From: Culex pipiens pallens
Lineage: Eukaryota; Arthropoda; Insecta; Diptera; Culicidae
Length of the DNA: 64,000 nucleotides
Assembly: GCF_016801865.2 (NCBI RefSeq)
Contig: NC_068938.1
Location: forward strand, 190,260,476 to 190,324,475
Direction: 5' to 3'
Made by a program: the position numbers and the translations under genes. Every line of letters begins with the position of its first letter. Position 1 is the stretch's first letter. Of this stretch, positions 51,089-62,509 are shown piece after piece. The notes under the pieces are model-generated. The model made no database searches and had not been told where the DNA came from. It was given only the letters and a program-made list of their open reading frames with translations.

Positions 51089-52456
51089 GGGTATAACTTT
51101 TTCTGAGAAGTCCAATGCAATAAATTGAATTTTGACGAAGACACCAAATTGATCAGATATCTTTTATTCAAAATTCTGTTTAGATTGATTTTATTTTGTT
51201 TTTTTTATCTATTTTTTTGATTCGCTGGAAACTATTTATATTTTAACTTTACCGGATTTCAAATCATCATTCCATTCTTATAAAATATTAAAACACATTC
51301 ACCTGTTCAACCTTTCAGTTTCAGCACTCTCTCTCGCTAGAGCAACTAAAATAAAAGTAAAGCGAGCAGCAGAAAAAAAACAACATAGGTGAAACCTATT
51401 TTCCCAGCAGATTGGAGCTGAAGGAAAAGCTTTGTGGGAAAATCGTCCCCTTTCCCCGCCCGAACCGAGGCGAGGGACCCCATTGGGAGTGCCCTGTCCG
51501 CAACAGGTGAATCTAATCCCGAACGACGACGACGACGACGACGATGGCAAAACTGAACGCCGGCGCTGCTGCCTGTTTTTGAAGGGAAAGCCGGAGAAAA
51601 GCAAAAACTTGTGAATCAACGATCAGTTTTTCCGAGCATTTTCCCACCCTCCTCCCCCTCCCCCCCTTCGGATTCTGATCCTGTGCGATGCAGCGTGTTC
51701 GGGTGATTTTTCGGGACATGGCTGGTTGCTGACGGAAGGAAAATTAAATTTCTCCGAAAAGTTTGCTCCTGACATATTTTAATGTTATTTAATAGAGGCA
51801 GAAGTGGTGGAGGCGGGAGGGGAGGGTTTTCCCAGGTTTTCCCTCAATCTACCTTGATGCTACGATTGATGAAATTCACAATTGCTGGACAGCCCCTCAA
51901 AACCAGTTTGAAATCAGGGCAAAAATAAAATAATATGTGTGTTGTGTGTTCCAACGACGTTTACCCAACCCGTTTTGGAAATGTTTGATTGACAGACCTG
52001 GAGAGCCAGGGAGAACCCAAAAGGTTTCGTTTTAATTTGCGTAAACCGAAAAACATCACTCGAAACCATTTGTATAACATGCTGCCATCGTGCACCAACA
52101 AATGCACAAATTTAGGTGCAAAACCCGGGCAACATAGGCAAGGTGCCCAAACTGTCATCGTTCAATTTCCCCAAAAATCAACATATTTGTGGAAAATGCG
52201 TTGAGCGGGGGGGAGTGCACACAATTTCTGCATCAAGTACCAATATTTGCCCCTGCAGATTGAGGGCATCTGCGCGTCCGGATGGGAGATGGCCAGCTTC
52301 GGTACAAACTATCTCTCACAATCGAACGCACGCACGCACAACATACAATATTTGGTGATGCGTTGCAATATGGCTGATGCCAAGCGATACAAATTGGGGA
52401 CATTTGGGGTTAAGCAAAAAGCTTTGTGCAGGATTAAGGTAACTAAAAGATGTATT
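51089..52456. other. Unique island with (GAC)n run, no recognised gene
   Basis: From 51290 to about 52430 the composition is mixed and GC-richer, with a (ACG)n run at 51523-51545. The frame containing that run (51432-51614) and its antisense owe their Asp or Ser/Val runs to it. AAGGTGCCC and GGCATCTGCGCGTCC-like stretches look conserved but match nothing I can name. Probably non-coding, possibly regulatory. Confidence 0.35.
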
Positions 52457-52709
52457 CACAGCAAACAATCCATTTTTACAAACACAAAAAAGTACCCTCA
52501 TTGAGGACTGACGCGTTTGCCCGCTCGGCCATCAGATCGATGAAGAGTGGAAAGGATAAACGCATATGAGCTTGACATTTCGATCAAGTAGGTTTCTTAC
52601 TCTGATGGGCTACATATTTCAGGGTGTAATATTACATAAAATTGCATAAAATTATGCAAAATTCATTTTACGCTCAGCCTGCAGCTGGATTACTACTTTT
52701 TTTGCTGTG
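52457..52709. mobile_element. TIR element containing a tRNA-like segment, copy 2
   Basis: Inverse-oriented relative of 45409-45777: ends CACAGCAAA and TTTTTTTGCTGTG, interior shared (GGGCTACATAT, TCAAGTAGGTTT). The tRNA-like part lies on the minus strand at about 52504-52545 with A box TGGCCGAGCGG; the B-box half is missing, so the element is shorter. Confidence 0.75.
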
Positions 52710-52993
52710 TGGATTTCACTAAAAAAAATTTCGATACATTAGAGTAATGATAGAACTCTGGCAAACTGAATATTTCAAATTTAACTGAAACATGGCAACT
52801 TTCCTTAAAACGTTCAACAAAAAACAAAGGCGATATATTAGCAACAGTAACTTAATTTGCTAGCTAGATATGATACATCCTTTCAAAATTATTTGAAATA
52901 TAAAGGTTTGAAAGAATCTTATACTCGATAGATGATTGTTAGCAAAAAGATTTCAAAAGCTTCACAGTAAAAAAAAATGGTAATATCATATCT

Positions 52994-55211
52994 GGGTAAT
53001 TCTCCGCCAACTCACACAGCAGTTGCCCCGACCCCTCTTCGATTTGCGTGAAACTTTGTCCTAAGGCGTAACTTTTGTCCCTGATCACGAATCCGAGGTC
53101 CGTTTTTTGATATCTCGTGACGGAGGGGCGGTACGACCCCTTCCATTTTTGAACATGCGAAAAAAGAGATATTTTTCAATAATTTGCAGCCTGAAACGGT
53201 GATGAGATAGAAATTTGGTGTCAAAGGGACTTTTATGTAAAATTAGACGCCCGATTTGATGGCGTACTCAGAATTCCGAAAAAAAACGTATTTTTCATCG
53301 AAAAAAACACTAAAAAAGTTTTAAAAATTCTCCCATTTTCCGTTACTCGACTGTAAAAAAATTGGAACTTGTCATTTTATGGGAAATTTAATGTACTTTT
53401 TGAATCTATATTGACCCAGAAGGGTAATTTTTTCATTTAGAACAAAATTTTTCATTTTAAAATTTCGTGTTTTTTCTAACTTTGCAGGGTTATTTTTTAG
53501 AGTGTAACAATGTTGTACAAAGTTGTAGAGCAGACAATTACAAAAATTTTGATATGTAGACATAAGGGGTTTGCTTATAAACATCACGAGTTATCGCGAT
53601 TTTACGAAAAAAAGTTTTGAAAAAGTTGGTCGTCATCGATCATGGCCGTTCATGGTCACCCGCGACAGACACGGACGACGAAACAAATAGAAACGCAAAA
53701 AGTAACTTTTTCAAAACTTTTTTTCGTAAAATCGCGATAACTCGTGATGTTTATAAGCAAACCCCTTATGTCTATATATCAAAATTTTTGTAATTGTCTG
53801 CTCTACAACTTTGTACAACATTGTTTTACTCTAAAAAATAACCCTGCAAAGTTAGAAAACACATGGGTAATTCTCTACCAACTCACACGAAATCGGGAAA
53901 AGTTGCCCCGACCCCTCTTCGATTTGCGTGAAACTTTGTCCTAAGGGGTAACTTTTGTCCCTGATCACGAAACCGAGGTCCGTTTTTTGATATCTCGTGA
54001 CGGAGGGGCGGTACGACCCCTTCCATTTTTGAACATGCGAAAAAAAGGAGTTTTTCAACAATTTGCAGCCTGAAACGGTGATGAGATAGAAATTTGGTGT
54101 CAAAGGGACTTTTATGTAAAATTAGACGCCCGATTTGATGGCGTACTCAGAATTCTGAATAAACGTATTTTTCATCGAAAAAAACACTAAAAAAGTTTTA
54201 AAAATTCTCCCATTTTCCGTTACTCGACTGTAAAAAATTTTGGAACATGTCATTTTATGGGAAATTTAATGTACTTTTCGAATCTACATTGTCCCAGAAG
54301 GGTCATTTTTTCATTTAGAACAAAAATTTTCATTTTAAAATTTCGTGTTTTTTCTAACTTTGCAGGGTTATTTTTAGAGTGTAACAATGTTCTACAAAGT
54401 TGTAGAGCAGACAATTACAAAAATTTTGATATATAGACATAAGGGGTTTGCTTATAAACATCACAAGTTATCGCGATTTTACGAAAAAAAGTTTTGAAAA
54501 AGTTACTTTTTGCGTTTCTCTTTGTTTCGTCGTCCGTGTCTGTCGCGGGTGACCATGAACGGCCATGATCGATGACGACCAACTTTTTCAAAACTTTTTT
54601 TCGTAAAATCGCGATAACTCGTGATGTTTATAAGCAAACCCCTTATGTCTATATATCAAAATTTTTGTAATTGTCTGCTCTACAACTTTGTAGAACATTG
54701 TTACACTCTAAAAAATAACCCTGCAAAGTTTGAAAAAACACGAAATTTTAAAATGAAAAATTTTGTTCTAAATGAAAAAATGACCCTTCTGGGACAATGT
54801 AGATTCGAAAAGTACATTAAATTTCCCATAAAATGACATGTTCCAAAAATTTTTACAGTCGAGTAACGGAAAATGAGAGAATTTTTAAAACTTTTTTAGT
54901 GTTTTTTTTCGATGAAAAATACGTTTTTTTCGGAATTTTGAGTACGCCATCAAATCGGGCGTCTAATTTTACATAAAAGTCCCTTTGACACCAAATTTCT
55001 ATCTCATCACCGATTATTGAAAAACACCTCTTTTTTCGCATGTTCAAAAATGGAAGGGGTCGTACCGCCCCTCCGTCACGAGATATCAAAAAACGGACCT
55101 CGGAATCGTGATCAGGGACAAAAGTTACCCCTTAGGACAAAGTTTCACGCAAATCGAAAAGGGGTCGGGGCAACTTTTCCCGATTTCGTGTGAGTTGGTA
55201 GAGAATTACCC
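52994..55211. mobile_element. Composite foldback element flanked by ATCT
   Basis: A complete foldback unit at 53865-55211 has arms of about 640 bases from GGGTAATTCTC to GAGAATTACCC around a GC-richer core of about 75 bases (54510-54585). Before it stands a second unit (52994-53864) with a full left arm and core but a truncated right arm. The core is inverted between the two units. The whole is flanked by ATCT on both sides (52990-52993 and 55212-55215), a likely target duplication, and sits in the MITE at 52963. Recurring minus-strand frames starting MTPNFYLITVSGCKLLKN are the arm sequence, not a gene. Confidence 0.85.
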
Positions 55212-55299
55212 ATCTGGGAAGGCGAAAGGGTTCATCTTTTATGTTAGAAAAAATGTTTAATTTAACCTCAAAAAATGTGTAATTTTACCACTTTTTTGG

Positions 55300-55617
55300 T
55301 ACACCCAAAGTTAAAGAACGAGGGGATAGTCCTCACGAGAAGAAACGTGAGGAAAGTGCTATTTTGCGAGAGTATAGTCCTCTCGCGTGTTCATTCGTTC
55401 ATTGGAACGGTTCAATATGCCGAAGGTCTTGGGTTCGAGTCTCGGTACCGGTATTTTTTTTTTTTTTTCGATAGATGAACTTTATTTGAAGATGAACCCA
55501 TGAGTAAAGTACTCTCGGTAATTTCGGGATTTATCCTTTCAGTCCGCACACAGTACCTTTTTACTACCGAATCGTGCTCTTTATCCTCTCGTATGCCGAT
55601 GTCCAGTTCTGGGTGTA
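55300..55617. mobile_element. TA-flanked element with CACCC ends and half a tRNA
   Basis: Starts TACACCCAAAG and ends CTGGGTGTA, inserted in the MITE at 52963. Comparison with 34931-34960 supports an insertion at TA. Inside are a CCTCACG/CGTGAGG hairpin, a tRNA-like 3' half with B box GGGTTCGAGTC (about 55430) and a following run of T (55455-55469). Confidence 0.65.
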
Positions 55618-55720
55618 TAACCTCACTTTCTCAGTCTAAATTGAGGTAAAATTACATCATAAAAAAAGTAACATTAAAGCTTTCAAAATTAAACCTTTCA
55701 AATTTAAACAATTTTTACTG

Positions 55721-55939
55721 CAAATATTTTTCGAAATAAATCAGTTTTTATTTGATTTTATTACTATGACGTAATTAATAACGCTATTTCAACGTTTAAA
55801 ACATTTTTATTTATCTATTGCTGAAAAAACTCCTAAATTATTAAATTTATTTTTTGAATTATCCCAGGAACTTATAACGACGGGATTTAAACAAATCAAA
55901 CTTTAAATCTCCGGATCACTTTTTTCGTTAACGACCTAA
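55721..55939. other. AT-rich spacer
   Basis: No feature recognised. Confidence 0.3.
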
Positions 55940-58465
55940 TTTACAAAATATTTTGTAAGATTTGACGCCCGATTGATGGCTCATCCAGAATTCCAAAAAA
56001 AAACGTATTTTCATAGAAATAAATAATAAAATAAATTGAAAAGTTCTGCCATTTTCGTTACTCCACAGTTAATTTTTTTTTTTGAATACGTCATTTTGAG
56101 AAAAATTTAATGTACTTTTCAAAACTGCAGCAACCCAGAAGGGTCATCTTTTTATTAAAAACAAAAATTACCATTTTAAAATTCCGTGTTTTTTGTATTT
56201 TTTCTGGATTATTTTTTAGAGAGTAACTATTAGGGTGGTCCAAATCTGGACTTTTTTGGGGCTACCCCCTGAAATGAAAGATTGACCCATCACTAGGCTA
56301 AATTCCAAATTTGAGCTCATTCTGACCACGGGAACCCCTCCCTCCAATCGCTTAAAGTTTGTATGGGAAAAATCGTCAAAATGTATGGAGAAAAGCAACT
56401 GTTTTACTTTTTTACCTGTGGAAGGCGCCATAGTTATCCGATTCTTACCATTTCTCAAATGTAGAACCTTCATTATATTTAGAACAACTTTCCCGAAGAC
56501 ACCATATTTTTAGGATTTTTTCCCGCGAAGTTATTAGCGCCCAAAACTGACCATTTTTGCGCGGCCAGCTGTAAGGGGCTACCTAACAACGACGTTTTAT
56601 TCCAATTCGTACACGCACGTGCTCTCTCTCAGGTTCAAACTCTCTCACGAGCTTGCTCGCCTGCCTGCCTGCCTGCCTGTTTGCCTACAAGCGCGCGCTG
56701 TTGCTCTGCTTGGACTTTTTTCGTCGTCGTCGTTTTCGTTTGCTATTTGCTGCGCTGCGTTCCTGGCATGTTTATTATAATTTCCAATATATATTTCTAT
56801 ATTTATTTCGAGATATAAAATTAAATGTAATATGTGATTAACAATAGACATCATATTATAAGAGCGTGTGTGAGAGAATACAAATTTCGATAAATTAGTT
56901 CCTCCATGAATTGTCATCTGTTATGTTATGTAATTGAAATATATTTCTAGTTTTGGTAGCATACCAAACTCAAGACTGGGATTTTAACTCTTCTAGAAAA
57001 AACATAAGACTTTTTTTTAACTTAGTCAAGTATAGATTTCAGGAAGAACAATACACTTAGACAATTCATCGATTTTGGGAACTGTTTTTTCCACTTTTGT
57101 ATACTATCAAACAAGCTTAAAAAGAAAACATTTGAAGTTTTTTCGTAGCCCCTATGATCATTATTTTTCATTCCATACAAAATATTTGCCGAAAATATAA
57201 AAAACTTCCTTACAAAAAATTGCGGTATATTTTGCCTTTGACGATTATTAGAAGTTTATGTCAGATTCCGATACATCCTAAAAGTGCAACGATGTCTAAA
57301 AGAAAAGCCTCAAAAATAGAGATTGTTGAGCTAGCTAGTTTGAAATCGGTAATCAAATCGCCTTCGAATGGACAAGCAGTTGGTCGGATGATATTTAGAG
57401 TAAAAAAAAACAAAATTTGTATTACCTGAAGATTTTTTAAAATAATTGAATCATTCTCTCTAATGAGCATATACGAACAACTGCTTGTAATGCTTGGAAA
57501 AACGAACAAATCCTGTTCATTTGCTTCAATTTTTTAAACGAGGCTAAGCCATGGCCTAAGTCTTTTATTCAAATTATTTTTTAGGGCACTTTTATTCAAT
57601 GTTGACATAATCTAAGAATTTATATGCTAAATATATCTCAAAACAAACCTGCTATTTTAGTTGAAAATTATAATAAACATGCCAGGAACGCTGCGCAGCA
57701 AATAGCAAACGAAAACGACGACGACGAAAAAAGTCCAAGCAGAGCAACAGCGCGCGCTTGTAGGCAAACAGGCAGGCAGGCAGGCAGGCGAGCAAGCTCG
57801 TGAGAGAGTTTGAACCTGAGAGAGAGCACGTGCGTGTACGAATTGGAATAAAACGTCGTTGTTAGGTAGCCCCTTACAGCTGGCCGCGCAAAAATGGTCA
57901 GTTTTGGGCGCTAATAACTTCGCGGGAAAAAATCCTAAAAATATGGTGTCTTCGGGAAAGTTGTTCTAAATATAATGAAGGTTCTACATTTGAGAAATGG
58001 TAAGAATCGGATAACTATGGCGCCTTCCACAGGTAAAAAAGTAAAACAGTTGCTTTTCTCCATACATTTTGACGATTTTTCCCATACAAACTTTAAGCGA
58101 TTGGAGGGAGGGGTTCCCGTGGTCAGAATGAGCTCAAATTTGGAATTTAGCCTAGTGATGGGTCAATCTTTCATTTCAGGGGGTAGCCCCAAAAAAGTCC
58201 AGATTTGGACCACCCTAGTAACTATGTTGAACAAAGTTGTAGAGTTGTTGTAGAGCAGACAAACTACAACAATTTCAATGTGAAAACGTAAGAAGTTTGT
58301 TTGTAACACGAGTTACCGATTTTAAGAAAAATAAGTTTTGAAAAGGTTTATGTTTTTGTTTACATTTGTTTAGTCACTAGTGCACAGTGTCTCTATAGTG
58401 TCTCTATAGTCACTATAGTGTCTGTCGTGGGTTACCATGACCGGTCATGATCAACAATCACTAAC
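55940..58465. mobile_element. Old foldback-family copy interrupted by a hAT-like element
   Basis: Left part 55940-56230 and right part 58218-58465 together align with one arm and the core of the 53865-55211 unit (ACGCCCGATT, CAGAAGGGTCAT, TTATTTTTTAGAG, then GTTGTAGAGCAGACAA and the GTCTGTCG core). The interruption is 56231-58217. Confidence 0.7.
56231..58217. mobile_element. hAT-like foldback element, 560-base inverted arms, 8-base TSD
   Basis: The element starts TAGGGTGGTCC and ends GGACCACCCTA. The arms run to about 56790 and from about 57660, nearly identical over 560 bases. It is flanked by a perfect 8-base duplication GTAACTAT (56223-56230 and 58218-58225), and the empty site is visible in related sequence near 53510. 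The 8-base duplication suggests the hAT superfamily. Each arm can be read as MKVLHLRNGKNRITMAPSTG and onward for about 85 codons, present twice because the arms mirror each other. The 870-base centre has a 91-codon frame (57154-57429) with a Lys-rich middle but no transposase signature. Confidence 0.9.
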
Positions 58466-59854
58466 TTTTAAAATTGTTTGGATATTTTATTTTCGATGCT
58501 AAAACTTGTACAACTGTTTGTAAAATATTTAAAATACATTTTTTATCTTTCAAGTTTTTTTTAGCTCCCCTTTCTTCGAAAAACCTCAAATAATATTTTG
58601 TATGTACCGGTCTGATGATTTTTAGAAAAGAAGTGATTCATGCTAGATTTTGAAATTCAGAGAAATAAACAGTTTCCCAAAGTTTATGTTCCTCAACACT
58701 GATTTAAAAAAAAACGCCATTTTTAACTCCTAAAATTTCAGAAAATTATAAGGTTGGAAATGTGACTTGTTTTATGTGACTTTGCCAATGTTTCAAAACA
58801 TGTTAATTTTTCTGAGATCGAGTTTGGCTGTGTGTTTTACTCACATTTCCCCTATATTATATGAAAATAAGGCTGATGTAAATATTTTCAAAGTTTTTGT
58901 CCATCGCTCTGAAGGAGAACTTTGTAGAACATAAGGGGACAAAAGATGAAAAATATAACAAGCCATTATCTCATCATTTGAATTGAAAAAGTGTTTTAAA
59001 TTGCACTTTACACTTATTCCGTTGTTATGCAATCATTAATTTTCAAAAACTGTAAGATTTGACAATAACAAATAAAATTAGACAAAAACTGTTAAAAATA
59101 GGGAAAAGGGTAATGGTAGTAGATGGTATAGTATGCCAAATACTATCAGAAACAAACATAAACTAAACATGATAGATGCAAATTAAAATAATTTAATTAA
59201 AACAAGAAAAACATAAAACAAGTTAAGTAAGTTCGTAAAAAAAAATCGAAAAAAATATTTGTTCAATAGAGGGTTAACATTACTTCTGTTAAATAATTTG
59301 CAGTTGTTCCTTGCAAAACCAATTTGTAATCGAAAAACACGTAACAAACATTTGGATGTAGTAGCCCTTAATACTTATTTAACTTACCTGAATACTAGAC
59401 AACATGTACGCAGAATTATTTTATGACTTATTTGAAGGAAAAGAAAAAAAAAGGTTTAAAATACCGTACAACTCCACATTGCCCAACTTTCACACACCCA
59501 CTCACCGACCGGATCAGATGGAAACAGGATAGACAAACAGTTTTAGCAGTCTCTCTCTCTCCAGAGCCAACATATTCCAAATGATTATCGCAACCCGGCA
59601 GCAACAGCAGCAGCAGGATTTCGACCGGATATTTGTTTGAAATATATGTTGGAAGAGCAGCCCCGGCGGTGGGTGACGTTATAGATATTCATCTGCCCAA
59701 AAGTCAAACACATTTCAAATGAACGGACGCATGCCGAAAACTTCAACTAGGCTGGGTTTTCATGGTGGATTAGATAGTTGAGTTTGGCTTCACAAGGGTT
59801 TTTGATAATGATTTTTTTTTATATTTTTAAATCATTGATAATTTTTTTATTGAT
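58466..59854. other. AT-rich sequence with a small unique island
   Basis: About 59460-59760 is GC-richer, with CTCTCTCTCTC and (CAG)n-like GCAGCAACAGCAGCAGCAGG. The rest is AT-rich without credible frames. Confidence 0.35.
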
Positions 59855-60071
59855 TACACTAAAACCCCCGTTTACGCGCAGGCGTTACGCTTTTTGTTTG
59901 GTTGATTTCTCGAAAACAGTGTAATGTTTTTACATTCTTTTGAAAGCAATTTGTAGATCTGCACAAGACGTATAGATCGCTTTAAAAAGAATGCAAAAAT
60001 ATTGCGTCGTTCCAGAGAAATCGACGAAATACAAAGCGTAACGCCTGAGCGTAAACCGGGGTTTTAGTGTA
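59855..60071. mobile_element. MITE with TACACTAAAACCCC ends
   Basis: About 217 bases. Arms TACACTAAAACCCCCG.. and ..CGGGGTTTTAGTGTA are inverted, as are the inner GCGTTACGC/GCGTAACGC and TTTTTACATTCTTTT/AAAAAGAATGCAAAAA blocks. TA at both ends is the probable target duplication. Confidence 0.85.
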
Positions 60072-61030
60072 TTCCATTTGTTGCCAATGCGACATTTAAA
60101 TTTAAAAAAATTAATTTAACAAAAATAGGAGCCCTAATCGCATTCCAAAAACCTCCCAAAGCTGAGGTATCCAAACTTTGGAGTGACATAAAATGCCACA
60201 TCGGATGCTGTTATCATGTCAAAATTAATTTGTAATAAAACTGATTCCAGAATGACAAGCCACTTCTGCATACAGCTGTGCACACAGACACAGAAATGAC
60301 CGGTTCTCAAACAATAAATTTGTGTTTGCATGATGCACAATTCCAAGTGCAACGAAGCCAAATTGCACATGCCAAGGGTTGAGGAAGACGACGACGAATG
60401 CATCGGTGGTGCATCAAATTGCAGCAACAGTACTGGTAGTAACATTTTGCTCTCTGGACAAGGAATATTTGCGAAAGCTTCATCCTGTCCGGGATGTCCA
60501 ACTTTGGAGGCACTGTTGAAAAATCTAATTGTTCACGTTTGAGTCACAAATTTGGGAAAAACGGTACGAATTATTCATTTTGGATATTTTTAATCTTTCA
60601 ATTATTAGTTACTATCAAATGTTTATCTTTAACTAATTTAAAACATATTTTTATGGTGTCTCATCTCAATTAGACCCTAGTGCACAGATCCAAGCTTCTG
60701 GCCTCTGGTTCAGCAGATTTATTCAAACATCTGTCATCGTGATAAAACATATGTTTTTATGTTCCATCAATGATGCTTATCTCTTTGCATATCTCGAGCT
60801 CTCGAAACTAAGCTGACGGATGCCATGGATTGTGTTGTTGGCTAGCTTCTACAAATTGTTCATGAATGCCGTTGAAAATTAGAATTGCTGAAACGTTTGG
60901 AAAATGTTATCTTTGAAAATTCAGGAAAATTTATATTTTTTTAAATGTTTATTTTAATCTCGTTTATAAAAGAATTTAATGTTTTAGATTAACAAAAAAA
61001 TAAGTTAAATCTTCATCATAATGTATCACT
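60072..61030. other. Unique island, doubtful small frame at 60330-60542
   Basis: Around 60120-60540 and 60680-60860 the sequence is mixed in composition. The 70-codon + frame starting MMHNSKCNEAKLHMPRVEED has an acidic patch and a Cys-rich end and resembles nothing I know. An antisense frame overlaps it. Left unassigned. Confidence 0.3.
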
Positions 61031-61260
61031 TCTAGAAATACCTCAGTGTGCTTGTCCACAACTCAGACAGACAAGCCCAAGATGAATCACTTGAGTGCTC
61101 CTGCTCATCATACGCTGCAACATCTAAGCACACGTTAGGATCATTCGTGCGATTGATTTCGCTCCTGGAGAGCTGGGCATGCATCGCGGTCAGTCTTTGG
61201 AACACGGTTGCGTCCGTCCACGTCTTGGCAGGACATTGAAATGTGTTTCATCTCGCTGGA
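61031..61260 (-). other. Possible minus-strand exon
   Basis: On the minus strand a frame free of stops runs from about 61247 to TAG near 61035 (about 70 codons) with protein-like composition, including KTWTDATVFQRLTAMHAQLS. It is GC-richer than its surroundings. A TGA lies just upstream, and the acceptor or start is unclear. The + strand is also open (63 codons, 61048-61239). Function unknown; the WTD motif faintly recalls retroelement RNase H regions, but this is not enough to assign. Confidence 0.25.
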
Positions 61261-61404
61261 CTTCTGCTGTTGGATTGGTTGGAGAAAGCTTCATGTGCTT
61301 TTGATGACCGTCAAGTGATTCACGATTTTAGGAGGGACGAGTTAGTGACAGTCAAAAATTCAATTCAATTAGTTTTTATTAGTAAAGAGTCAATTCGTAT
61401 TTGG
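61261..61404. other. Spacer
   Basis: Mixed composition, no feature recognised. Confidence 0.3.
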
Positions 61405-62250
61405 CTATTCTCCGCCAACTAACAAAAAATCGGAAAAAATTGCCACGACCCCTTTTCTATTTGCGTGAAACTTTGTCCTTAGGGGTTATTTTGGTCCCTG
61501 TTCATGACTCCGAGCTCCATTTTTCGATAACTCGTGCCGAAGGCGTTTTAAGGGAAATTTAATGTAGTTTCCAAATCTGCAATAACCCAGAAGGGTCATT
61601 TATGCATTACGGAAAAGTTGCCCCGACCCCTCTTCGATTTGCGTGAAACTTTGTTCTAAGGGGTAACTTTTGTCCCTGATCACGAATACGAGGTTCGTTT
61701 TTTGATATCTCGTGACGGAGGGATGGTACGGCCCCTTCCATTTATGAACATGCGAAAAAGAGGTGTTTTTCAATAATTTGCAGCCTGAAACGGTGATGAG
61801 ATAGAAATTTGGTGTCAAAGGGACTTTTATGTAAAATTAGACGCCCGATTTGTTGGTGTACTGAGAATTCCGAAAAAACGTATTTTTCATCGAAAAAAAC
61901 ACTATTTTTTATTTTTTAAAGTCTCCCATTTTCCGTTACTTGACTGTAAATTTTTTTGGAACATGTCATTTGATGGGACAACATTGTAAAATTAAAAAAA
62001 AATGTTTCTAATGCAAGAATTATCTTCCTCGCACTTTGTGGATTCGAAATTACATTAAATTTCCCATAAAATGGCATATCCCTAATACGTGTACAGTCGA
62101 GTAACGGAAATAGGCAGAATTTTTAAAACTATTTTTGTATTTTTTCGATGAAAATGAGTTTTTTTTTTTTGGAATTCTAAGTCGCCATCAAGTTAAAAAA
62201 AAGTCCCTTTGACACTGAATGTTAAAAACATCAACATTGCAAGCTACAAA
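61405..62250. repeat. Rearranged copy of the foldback family
   Basis: Begins with TTCTCCGCCAACT and a partial arm, restarts at 61610 with GGAAAAGTTGCCCCGACCCC, and continues through the arm to the ACATGTCATT block. From about 62040 it reads in the opposite arm orientation (CCCATAAAATGGCAT, CAGTCGAGTAACGG). Core and inner arm parts are deleted. Confidence 0.7.
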
Positions 62251-62509
62251 TTAATGAAAACGCGTTTTTTCGATTGTTTAAAATGGAAAAATACATAAAA
62301 TTTTACAAAATACCGTATTTACACTAAAGTTTCCATTCTCACAATATGGCTTGGATTTTTTTTGCTGATAAGGCCGTTGCAAATACTTTTCAAGAAGTCC
62401 AATCAACTTTAAACAATCTAAAACGCATTTTTCTGCATTGATAATCACATCAGCATGCTTGGGCTTGATTAAACATGTTTTGAATATTTATGAAATTCCA
62501 ACATACAGC
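62251..62509. other. AT-rich spacer
   Basis: No feature recognised. Confidence 0.3.

Larger units (their letters stand above)
52963..55720. mobile_element. MITE with CACAGTAAAA end, split by two insertions
   Basis: The outer parts (52963-52993, 55212-55299, 55618-55720) align in order with the intact copy at 34835-35051: GGTAATAT, ATCTGGGAAGG, GTGTAATTTTACCAC, CTCAGTCTAAATTGAGG, ACATCATAAAA. The interruptions are the foldback composite (52994-55211) and the CACCC-ended element (55300-55617). Confidence 0.75.

Noticed and set aside
53012..55089. Recurring frames MTPNFYLITVSGCKLLKN and MMFISKPLMS
   Set aside because: Present in every arm of the foldback family and also at 61600; truncated differently each time with no start context, so repeat translation, not a gene family.
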